Shown: piece by piece, positions 40,280-47,464 of the stretch | Numbering within the stretch: position 1 is the first letter of the stretch | Layout of the letters: each line of letters opens with the position of its first letter | NCBI RefSeq assembly: GCF_014203355.1 | Contig: NZ_JACHIR010000001.1 | Location: forward strand, 682,001-746,000 | Direction: 5' to 3' | DNA from: Kutzneria kofuensis | Lineage (GTDB): Bacteria > Actinomycetota > Actinomycetes > Mycobacteriales > Pseudonocardiaceae | Length of the DNA stretch: 64,000 nt | The notes under the pieces: generated by a model | What the model saw: only the letters and a program-made list of their open reading frames with translations | Databases searched by the model: none | Told to the model about the DNA's origin: nothing | Position numbers and translations under genes: made by a program

Positions 40280-41100
40280 GCCGGCGCGCCGTCCTCGTCC
40301 AGCTTGGGCCACGGGATCGCGGTGAAGTCGGGCTGCCGCTTCTCGACGAACGCGCTGACGCCCTCGGCGTAGTCGCGGCTGGCGTAGGAGGCGCGGTACC
40401 AGCGGTGCGCCCACTCGTCGTCGGCCGCCTCGCCGTTGGCCGCACGGGCGATGAGCTGCTTGGCGCCGGCCAGCGTGATCGGGGCTCGCTTGGCCAGCGT
40501 GCCGGCCAGTTCGTACGCCTTGGCCGCCGCCTGGTCGACCGGGTGCACCTCGTGCACGAGGCCGATGCGTAGCGCCACGTCGGCGTCGAGCAGTTCGCCC
40601 GTGAACAGGATGTAGCGGGCCCAGGCCGGGCCGACCGTCTCCACCACCCGTGCCGTGGACATCTGGTGGTAGACCACTCCCAGCTTCGACGGAGTGATGC
40701 CGAACCTGGCCGTGTTGTCGGCAATTCGGATGTCACACGCCAGCGCCAACTCGCAACCGCCGCCCACGCACCAGCCCTGAATCAGCGCCACCGACGGCTT
40801 TGACATCGTTGCCAATGCCCGCTCCGCCTCGTGCACGACTTCGGAGTACGCCGCCGCGGCTTCCTCCCCCTTGCGCACGGTCTGGAACTCCGCGATGTCC
40901 GCCCCCGCCGAGAACGGTCCGTCGCCCGCGCCCCGGATCACCAGCACCCGCAGGTTGTCGTCGTCCTCGACCGCGCGCACCACCGCCGGGATCGCCTGCC
41001 ACATCCGCAACGCGAAGGCGTTCCGCTTGGCGGGGCGGTCGATCGCCAGCGTGGCGATCGGTCCGTCGAAGCTGAGCGACAGTTCCTCGGGCAGGTTCAT
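40276..41100 (-). CDS. Crotonase-family (enoyl-CoA hydratase-like) protein
   Basis: A 274-residue crotonase-fold protein. The CoA-binding loop RPAKRNAFALRMW, the oxyanion-hole segment FSAGADIAEF and GWCVGGGCELALACDIRIA are present. The first catalytic Glu (in GGGCEL) is kept. The second, normally in FGxPE, is replaced in FGITPSKLGVVY, as in methylmalonyl-CoA decarboxylase-like members. A hydratase activity is therefore doubtful. The ATG gives MNLPEELSL; the frame runs on upstream across the protease gene as a shadow. It converges on the esterase gene. Confidence 0.88.
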   Translation of the reverse strand: MNLPEELSLSFDGPIATLAIDRPAKRNAFALRMWQAIPAVVRAVEDDDNLRVLVIRGAGDGPFSAGADIAEFQTVRKGEEAAAAYSEVVHEAERALATMSKPSVALIQGWCVGGGCELALACDIRIADNTARFGITPSKLGVVYHQMSTARVVETVGPAWARYILFTGELLDADVALRIGLVHEVHPVDQAAAKAYELAGTLAKRAPITLAGAKQLIARAANGEAADDEWAHRWYRASYASRDYAEGVSAFVEKRQPDFTAIPWPKLDEDGAPA

Positions 41101-41211
41101 GGTCAGCAAGTTACCCGGGTCAACCGTGAACGCGCCCCGACGAACGCAGGTGGTTGCGTCACGTTTCGCACTGCGACGCTGGCCGCACGTCTTCGCCAGA
41201 GGAGTGACGAG

Positions 41212-41733
41212 ATGCTTCGACGTTTGTCCCTCGGCCTCGCCGCCACCCTGCTCCCGTTGGCCGGCATCGGTTTCGCCGCGCCCGCGGACGCGGCGCCGAC
41301 CGTGGTCACCCTGCACTACAACGCGAGCGGGATCACGCACTACTCGGCCCAGGTGGTGCAGGCCGTCAAGAACTGGGACACCAGGCTCAAGAACGTGCAG
41401 CTGGTGTCCGGCGGCAGCGCCACGATCAGGTTGCACGAGATCAACGGCGGCGGTTCCTACACCAACACCGACGGGCACGGCCACGGCGACATCTACATCG
41501 ACCGCCAGCAGGTCGCGCAGGGCTTCGACCCGACCCGGATCATCACCCACGAGTTCGGCCACAACCTCGGCCTGCCCGACGACTACAGCGGCCCCTGCTC
41601 CGAGGTGATGTCCGGCCACGGTCCCGGCACCGCCTGCAAGAACGCCATCCCCTCGGCGGCCGAGGTCGCCCAGGTCGACGCCAACTTCGCCAACGGCTTC
41701 GCACCCGCGACCGCCGTCCACACGGTTCACTGA
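41212..41733 (+). CDS. Snapalysin-type secreted zinc metalloprotease
   Basis: A 173-residue protease of the M7 family. A signal peptide (about 1-28) leads directly into the mature-like domain. The zinc site is THEFGHNLGLPDD: His113, His117 and Asp123, with Glu114 as catalytic base, the HExxHxxGxxD pattern of snapalysins. PCSEVMSG supplies the Met-turn. It is shorter than the usual precursor and seems to lack the pro-region. The ATG has AGGAG 8 nt upstream. A strong terminator follows. Confidence 0.93.
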   Translation: MLRRLSLGLAATLLPLAGIGFAAPADAAPTVVTLHYNASGITHYSAQVVQAVKNWDTRLKNVQLVSGGSATIRLHEINGGGSYTNTDGHGHGDIYIDRQQVAQGFDPTRIITHEFGHNLGLPDDYSGPCSEVMSGHGPGTACKNAIPSAAEVAQVDANFANGFAPATAVHTVH

Positions 41734-41747
41734 CGTCGGATTTGCCT

Positions 41748-41782
41748 GGGGCGCACCCGCTTTGTCGGGTGCGCCCCTTTTT
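41748..41782 (+). terminator. Rho-independent terminator after the protease gene
   Basis: A perfect 12-bp stem (GGGGCGCACCCG with its complement), loop CTTTGT, then TTTTT. It lies 14 bp past the protease stop and just beside the end of the convergent FUSC gene. Confidence 0.95.
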
Positions 41783-41784
41783 GC

Positions 41785-44076
41785 CTACGCAGTGGAGGGC
41801 TGGGTGGTCGACGGGTCGCGACGGCAGGCGCAGCCGAGGGTGACGTCAAGGCGGGCGACCTGGCTGGTGCGGAGGCGGATGCGGTGGGCGGTCGGCGGGT
41901 AGGCGGTGGCGACGACGGTGAGGGACCCGGGCGGTAGGCCGGTGATGTGGTAGCGGCCGTGGGCGTCGGCGGTGGTGGCGGCGACCATGCGGCCGTCGCC
42001 GTCGAGGACGCTGAGGACGGCGTGGGGACGCGTGGCGCCGGCGACGGCGCCGCCGCCGAGGGGGATGCCGCTGAGTTCCCGAAGCACGTGCCGAAGGTGG
42101 ATGAGCGGACGGGAGGCGGGAACACCGGGGGCGAACAGGGCGGCGTCGGCGGCGGCGAGGGGGCCTTCGGCGGCGGGCTGGACGGCGCCCACGGGCGAGG
42201 CGATGAGTTGGCGGACGGCGTCGGCGAGGGAGCGGCAGGCAGGGGCGAGCTGCGGGTCGGGGCGGCGCAGGGCACGGGCGTGCATGCCCAGGGAGGCGTA
42301 GAGGGCGAGCCGGTGCCGGGTCTGCGGGGACATGGTGCCGCCGAGCACGGGCCGGGTGAGCGGCCGGGCGACGAGGGCGAGTTGCCAGAGCCGGGTGTCC
42401 AACACCCGGCTGACCGCGTCGAGATCGCGGCGCTCGGCGGCGGCGTCGAGAAGCTCGGCGAGGGCGGTGAGCACGGCGTCGCGAGCGCTGCGCACAGTGT
42501 CCTTTGTGGACAGCGGCGTGACGACGAGGGCCACCAGGAAGCCGATGACGGCGCCGACGGCGGTCTCCTCCAGGCGCAGCAGCAACAGGTCCGTGGAGAA
42601 CTCGTGCAGCACGCTGTAGAGCTGCCCGACCATCACCGTGACAAAGAAGATCATGTACAGGTAGGAGACCCGGAGCAGGTAGAAGCCCAGGAACATGCTG
42701 CCGATGATCACCGCCAGCACACCGGCGGTGCTGCCGGCGGTGAGCTCGGCGAACAGCACGGAGGCGACCAGCCCGAGCATGGTGCCGGCGACCCGGTTGA
42801 AGCCCTTGACGAAGGTCTCGGTCCGGGTGGCGGTGCCGGCGAACATGACAAACGCGGCGATCACGGCCCAGTAGTAGCGCGCGGGCGACAGCGCCTCGCC
42901 GGCGATGATCGCCAGCGCCCCCGCGACGGCGACCTGGATGGCCTGCCGGGTGGTCATGTCCAGGCGGGCCAACGGGTTCCAGTGCCCGCCGCGCGCCGGC
43001 ACGTCCTTGGCGACGGCCGGCGAGCCGGGCAGGGCGCCGAAGGCCAGCGAGATGGACGGCTCGAACTCGTCGAGCACGTCATCGGTGGTGTCGTCGGAAC
43101 CGGACGCCACCGCGACGAATTCCGTTACGGCGACGGCAAAGTGCTCATCCGGCAGCGCTCGGGCCAGCTGGACGGCCCGCTCGTCGTCGCGGCGGGCCAA
43201 CCGGTCGGCGACCCACGCGGCGGCCCTGGCCTTGTCGGTGCCGACGAGCGCCTCGGCGGAGGTGACGAGTTGGTCGAGGGCGTGCTGGGCGTCGATCAGC
43301 TTGCGGCGTAAGCGAGACGGCGACGCGTCGGCCGGCAACGCGCCCGGTTCCGCCGACCAGCCCTCGACCATCAGCGCCGCCTCGGTGACGCCGGCGAGCC
43401 GTGCGTGCAGCCGTCGGCGTAGCCGGTCGATGCGACGGGAATCTGTGCAGGACAACAGGTCCGCGGTCGCACGGGCGACGGCACGGGCCCGGGCGTCGAA
43501 GGCGCGGACGACCCGGGCGAGGGTCTTGGCGGAGTTCACCCGCAGGACGGTGATCGACAGCAGCAGCACCCACGCCGTCGCCACGATCACCGTGACGAGC
43601 AGGCCGGGCAGCATCGCCAGGGTGGTGTGCAGGAAGGCCGCGAAGAAGTAGCCCATCCAGCCCATGAAGCCGTAGAAGAAGTAGTCGACGCCGAACCGGC
43701 GCACGTACACGGCGGCGAACATCACCGCGACGAACACGGCCAGCATCAGGTCGGTGTTGTCGCCGACCAGCGCGCCGGCCACCATGCCGACGCCGAACGC
43801 CACCGGGAACAGCGCCGCGGTGCGGGTCTTCGCCCAGGCGCTGCCGGACCCCAGCGCCATCGCGCCCATCATCGCCACCACCGCGCCGAGCAGCATCGCG
43901 ATCAGCGTCCCCATCGCGTCCGCGCCGGTGACCAGCGCGAACCCGTACTCCACGGCCAGCCCGCTGGCCATCGCGAACGTCGCCGACGCCGCCGACCACA
44001 GCCGGCTCAGCCCCGGGTCGGACCCCACCACCCGATCCCGCACCTCGCTCAACGCGAGCGTCATCCAGGCCCCCAT
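41785..44076 (-). CDS. FUSC-family membrane protein with C-terminal beta-sandwich
   Basis: A 763-residue protein with two membrane blocks: residues about 20-175 (FAMASGLAVEYGFALVTGADA onward) and about 380-525 (DMTTRQAIQVAVAGALAIIAG onward). A soluble, charged linker separates them. This is the FUSC/aromatic-acid-exporter layout. The last ~85 residues (AVLSVLDGDGRMVAATTADAHG, YHITGLPPGSLTVVA) form a carboxypeptidase-regulatory-like domain, which is unusual. It is divergent from a MarR regulator with twin operators. The start is ATG at 44076 or 44064; ribosome sites are equivocal. Confidence 0.85.
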   Translation of the reverse strand: MGAWMTLALSEVRDRVVGSDPGLSRLWSAASATFAMASGLAVEYGFALVTGADAMGTLIAMLLGAVVAMMGAMALGSGSAWAKTRTAALFPVAFGVGMVAGALVGDNTDLMLAVFVAVMFAAVYVRRFGVDYFFYGFMGWMGYFFAAFLHTTLAMLPGLLVTVIVATAWVLLLSITVLRVNSAKTLARVVRAFDARARAVARATADLLSCTDSRRIDRLRRRLHARLAGVTEAALMVEGWSAEPGALPADASPSRLRRKLIDAQHALDQLVTSAEALVGTDKARAAAWVADRLARRDDERAVQLARALPDEHFAVAVTEFVAVASGSDDTTDDVLDEFEPSISLAFGALPGSPAVAKDVPARGGHWNPLARLDMTTRQAIQVAVAGALAIIAGEALSPARYYWAVIAAFVMFAGTATRTETFVKGFNRVAGTMLGLVASVLFAELTAGSTAGVLAVIIGSMFLGFYLLRVSYLYMIFFVTVMVGQLYSVLHEFSTDLLLLRLEETAVGAVIGFLVALVVTPLSTKDTVRSARDAVLTALAELLDAAAERRDLDAVSRVLDTRLWQLALVARPLTRPVLGGTMSPQTRHRLALYASLGMHARALRRPDPQLAPACRSLADAVRQLIASPVGAVQPAAEGPLAAADAALFAPGVPASRPLIHLRHVLRELSGIPLGGGAVAGATRPHAVLSVLDGDGRMVAATTADAHGRYHITGLPPGSLTVVATAYPPTAHRIRLRTSQVARLDVTLGCACRRDPSTTQPSTA

Positions 44077-44086
44077 TCCTCGATGT

Positions 44087-44120
44087 CGGTACCATACCGC
44101 TAATTACCGGTGTCATACCG
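44087..44120 (+). promoter_or_regulatory. Twin MarR operator candidates
   Basis: Two copies of CGGTRnnnTACCG (CGGTA-CCA-TACCG at 44087-44099 and CGGTG-TCA-TACCG at 44108-44120) are spaced 21 bp apart, two helical turns. They lie between the FUSC gene and the divergent MarR gene, and would fit a dimeric regulator controlling both. Confidence 0.6.
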
Positions 44121-44139
44121 CCATATTTCGGAGGCACGC

Positions 44140-44619
44140 ATGACGGACACGGCGGCGGCGCTGGACGTGCTCGAACTCGCCACGGCGGTGCTCGCGCGCA
44201 ACTTCGAGCTGCTGCGGCGGCGCAGCGACGTGTACAAGGAGCTCGACAAGTCCGAGTACCTGCTGCTGCGCACGCTCGACCAGCTCGGCCCCATCGACGT
44301 CAGCACGCTGGCCAGCGCCGTCGGCCTCGACCCGTCGACCGCCGGCCGGCAGGTCACCGTGATGCGGGGCCGCGAGCTGGTGACGAAGATCCACGACACC
44401 GCCGACCGCCGGCGCTGGATCATCGCGCCGACCGAGCAGGGCCTGGAGCTGATGGCCCTCACCCGGCAGCGCCGGCTGGCGGTGTCGGCGGAGCTGCTCG
44501 GCGACTGGACGCCGGACGAGCTACGCACCTTCGCCGAGCTGCTGACCCGCCACAACAACGCCGTAGCAACCCGCTACCTGAACCCCGGCGAGTCACGCTC
44601 TCAGGCACCCCGAATGTAA
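44140..44619 (+). CDS. MarR-family transcriptional regulator
   Basis: A 159-residue MarR protein with a winged helix (LDKSEYLLLRTLDQLGPIDV, LASAVGLDPSTAGRQVTVMR, DRRRWIIAPTEQG). The ATG has GGAGG 5 nt upstream. It is divergent from the FUSC gene, and paired operators lie between them, so control of that exporter is likely. The last residues (SRSQAPRM) are encoded inside the large palindrome that follows, which suggests the original C-terminus was altered by it. Confidence 0.9.
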   Translation: MTDTAAALDVLELATAVLARNFELLRRRSDVYKELDKSEYLLLRTLDQLGPIDVSTLASAVGLDPSTAGRQVTVMRGRELVTKIHDTADRRRWIIAPTEQGLELMALTRQRRLAVSAELLGDWTPDELRTFAELLTRHNNAVATRYLNPGESRSQAPRM

Positions 44620-44695
44620 GAATCGTGCAGAACTGAGCCTCGCGGCTCAGTTCTGCCGGAAACCTACATTCGGGGTGCCCCAGAGCGTGACTCGC
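44588..44695. repeat. Three-tier nested palindrome
   Basis: Three complementary pairs nest within 108 bp: GCGAGTCACGCTCT (44588-44601) with 44682-44695; GGCACCCCGAATGTA (44604-44618) with 44665-44679; GCAGAACTGAGCC (44627-44639) with 44644-44656, around TCGC. Internal loops separate the tiers. It spans the MarR stop codon and ends just before the convergent esterase stop; it may terminate both. Confidence 0.88.
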
Positions 44696-44700
44696 GGGGG

Positions 44701-46092
44701 TCAGAACCAGGTGCCGGAGGGCCAGGTGTCGGGCCAGGCCTGGCGGCGGGCGGAGTCGGGGTCGTCCTCCATACGGGGCGGGGTCGCCATGATCATGGTG
44801 GGACGCCGGGTCGGCTCGTACGGGGTCCAGTCGACCTTGCCGTCACGGACGAAGGAACCCCAGGCGGCGTGCATCACCCGGGACAGCTCGTCGGCGGCCG
44901 GGTCGCCGAAGTCGCCGACGGCCCAGGCGAACGCGACGTCGGTGCCGTGGCCGGCCCGAACGGCGCCGGGCAGCGTGCCGTCGAAGCGGTACCGCCAGGT
45001 CGGCGCGTGCCGGGACTGGCCGTCCACCAGCCGCAGCGTGGGAATGCCGTACCGCTCGTCGGTCATCACGGCGGCGAGGTCGTCGCCGTAGACGTCGAGG
45101 ATCCGCCGAGCCCGCTCGGCCCCGAACGCCTCGGTCAGGACACGGGGCGCCGGCCGGGCGGCGCGGGGATCCAGGCCGACGAAGGTGCCGGCCTCGTTCG
45201 CGGCGCTGGACGCGAGCAAGGCGACCTTGGCGGCGGAGCCGGCGGCGATCCGACGCGCCGGCACGTCCGGCAGCACCGTCCCGTCGACCACCGGACGCCA
45301 CGTCCACACCCCGTACAGCGGCGGCGACACCGTCTGCTGCGCGGCGAGCAACTCCCTCGCCGGCACGGAGGGAATGTGCCGGCGGTCGATCCCCAGCCGG
45401 TCGACGGTGGCCCGAGCGACCTCGACGGTCGTCACGTGGTCGCCGCCGCCGCTCTGCGAGATCGCCCGCTGGAACAGCCCGGACGCCGACGGCGCGGCCA
45501 TCAGCGTCGCCACGCTCTTCGCCCCGGCGGACACCCCGCCGAGGGTGACCTGCCGCGGATCGCCGCCGAACGCCGCGATGTTGTCCCGCACCCAGCGCAG
45601 CGCGGCGATCTGGTCCAGCACACCGCAGTTGGTGTCGTCGAAGAAACCGAACGCCCCCAGGCGGTAGTTGAACGTCACCACGACGACGTCGTGGTTGCGC
45701 ACGAACATCTCGCCGTCGCCGATCCCGTCCGGCCCGGCGCCGGTCAGGTAGCCGCCGCCGTGGATCCACACGAACACCGGCCGCGGCGTCGGGGACGGCC
45801 GGTCGGGAGCGCACACGTTGACGTAGAGGCAGTCCTCGCTCATCCGCTGTGGATCGTCCACAGCGGCCGGTTGCGGACCGAGAATCACCCGGCCCGGCAA
45901 CACGGTCTGCATCGCCCGGGCGCCGAACCGGGACGCGTCCCGCACGCCGATCCACGAGTCCGCGGGCAGCGGCGGCCGGTGCCGCAGCGCGCCGACCGGC
46001 GGCTGCGCGTACGGGATGCCGCGCCACGCCACCGCCCCACCGAGATCGACGCCGCGAACCTGTCCGATGGTGGTGGCGACGATCGCCGTCAT
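44701..46092 (-). CDS. Type-B carboxylesterase
   Basis: A 463-residue cytosolic alpha/beta-hydrolase of the carboxylesterase type-B family. Characteristic blocks are VAWRGIPYAQPPVG, SEDCLYVNVCAP, IHGGGYLTGAG and the nucleophile GGVSAGAKS. A Glu (SSAANEAGTF) and the His in AGHGTDVAFAW complete the triad. The ATG starts one base after the stop of the mini-catalase gene (TGAGATG), so the two are coupled. Its physiological substrate is unknown. Confidence 0.92.
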   Translation of the reverse strand: MTAIVATTIGQVRGVDLGGAVAWRGIPYAQPPVGALRHRPPLPADSWIGVRDASRFGARAMQTVLPGRVILGPQPAAVDDPQRMSEDCLYVNVCAPDRPSPTPRPVFVWIHGGGYLTGAGPDGIGDGEMFVRNHDVVVVTFNYRLGAFGFFDDTNCGVLDQIAALRWVRDNIAAFGGDPRQVTLGGVSAGAKSVATLMAAPSASGLFQRAISQSGGGDHVTTVEVARATVDRLGIDRRHIPSVPARELLAAQQTVSPPLYGVWTWRPVVDGTVLPDVPARRIAAGSAAKVALLASSAANEAGTFVGLDPRAARPAPRVLTEAFGAERARRILDVYGDDLAAVMTDERYGIPTLRLVDGQSRHAPTWRYRFDGTLPGAVRAGHGTDVAFAWAVGDFGDPAADELSRVMHAAWGSFVRDGKVDWTPYEPTRRPTMIMATPPRMEDDPDSARRQAWPDTWPSGTWF

Positions 46093-46093
46093 C

Positions 46094-47041
46094 TCACTTC
46101 CCCTGGGTACGTCTTCCGTGCGACACCGCGTACACCTGGCTGCGGAACCGCAGCACCGGGTCGTCGGACAACTCGATGCCGGGCACCAGCCTGGTCGGGT
46201 CGAACATACGCCGGTCCCACTTGGCCTGGTCCTCGACCGGCCCGGTCACCAGCAGCCGCCCCACGGTGAGCTCCGTGCGGTCGTTCGGCCACAGCACCGT
46301 GCAGTCGTCGGTCGGGTCGCCCGGCTCGGCGATCTGCACCTTGAGCTGGAACGCCACCGTCGTCGACGCCAGTCTCTCGGCCAGCTCGTCGGCGAGATAC
46401 GTGGGAGACTTCTCCGAGGCACGCTCGTCCGACAGCTGCTGCACGCCGGCTTCGGGTTCCCAGCGGTAGCGCACGGCCGTGCGTCGGCGCATCTTGTCCA
46501 GCCAGATGAAGGCGTGCACCGCCCAGTAGCGGATGGTCGCGTAGCTCACGGGGATCGGCGTGTTCTTGACGGCACGCAGGCCACGCATCGCCTCGCTGTG
46601 CTCGGTGGCGTACTTGCGCACCACCTCCGGGTCGGGCGAGCCGGTGAACATGTTCGGCTCGGCCGCCTCGAGGAAGTTGCGGAACGCCTGCGGCGTCGCC
46701 GCCACGAACACCGGCTGGCTCACCGACACCAGGTCGGTGGCCACGCCGCCGGGCAGGTGGAACGCCACCGACAGGCCGCGCGCCGACCTCGTGCGGTCCC
46801 AGATGTAGGGATTTCCCGAGAAGTTGGAGAAACGCACCGTCGCCGGCACCGGGTCGCCCTGCAGGTGGGCCGCGGTCGTGTACTCGGCGGCGGCCCCCGT
46901 CGGCAGGAACACCGCTCGGTAGCAGGAACCCTTCGCGTGCGCCCGGCGGTAGCCGGGGTACAGACCGGAGACCCATTCCAGCCGGTCGACGATGTCGACG
47001 GCCAACTGCGGATGGGCACCGTCGGGTGGCTGAACGGACAT
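46094..47041 (-). CDS. Mini-catalase / catalase-related haem protein
   Basis: A 315-residue member of the small, catalase-fold family (SrpA-like). The essential distal His35 sits in RRAHAKGS, the distal Asn in RFSNFSGNP and the proximal haem Tyr304 in FRSQVYAVS. It lacks the C-terminal extension of full catalases, so it may be a haem peroxidase rather than a catalase. It has no signal peptide. The ATG overlaps no other gene; its stop is 1 bp before the esterase start. Confidence 0.88.
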   Translation of the reverse strand: MSVQPPDGAHPQLAVDIVDRLEWVSGLYPGYRRAHAKGSCYRAVFLPTGAAAEYTTAAHLQGDPVPATVRFSNFSGNPYIWDRTRSARGLSVAFHLPGGVATDLVSVSQPVFVAATPQAFRNFLEAAEPNMFTGSPDPEVVRKYATEHSEAMRGLRAVKNTPIPVSYATIRYWAVHAFIWLDKMRRRTAVRYRWEPEAGVQQLSDERASEKSPTYLADELAERLASTTVAFQLKVQIAEPGDPTDDCTVLWPNDRTELTVGRLLVTGPVEDQAKWDRRMFDPTRLVPGIELSDDPVLRFRSQVYAVSHGRRTQGK

Positions 47042-47124
47042 GTGCGCGATCCTGTTCGGCTCTGCGTCGGGTCGCCAGCCTAAGGCGCGACCGTCTTGGT
47101 GCCAAGCTGAGTACGGTGTCGGGT

Positions 47125-47424
47125 ATGGACGGGCACCAGCCGCCGGGCCCCCAGGACCGCTTCGAGAACGACCTGATCGGGTTGGATCCGAACGATCCCG
47201 AGGCCAAGGCCTTCGCCGAGCATCTGGACCGGATGGAACGGGTCCGCAACGGCTACACCGTGGAGGGCTATCTGGCCGGTGTCACCGATTTCGCCGAGTC
47301 GGCCAACCGGTCCAGGGGACACCGCCGGTTGATGGTGAGCCTCGTCGTGCTGCTCATCCTGCTGGGGCTGGCCTTCGCCACATGGAATCTACTCACAGTG
47401 GTTTTCGGCGTCATCATCCCCTGA
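47125..47424 (+). CDS. Small conserved membrane protein
   Basis: A 99-residue protein. The first 65 residues are acidic and soluble (FENDLIGLDPNDPEAKAFAE, RNGYTVEGYLAGVTDFA), followed by one C-terminal membrane helix (LVVLLILLGLAFATWNLLTV). It looks like a conserved actinobacterial hypothetical protein of unknown function. The ATG at 47125 is the first conserved start; the open frame extends 33 codons further upstream. It is divergent from the mini-catalase gene. Confidence 0.75.
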   Translation: MDGHQPPGPQDRFENDLIGLDPNDPEAKAFAEHLDRMERVRNGYTVEGYLAGVTDFAESANRSRGHRRLMVSLVVLLILLGLAFATWNLLTVVFGVIIP

Positions 47425-47464
47425 TCCGTTGCCCGATCGGGCGCGATGGCTTGCCGCACCGGCA

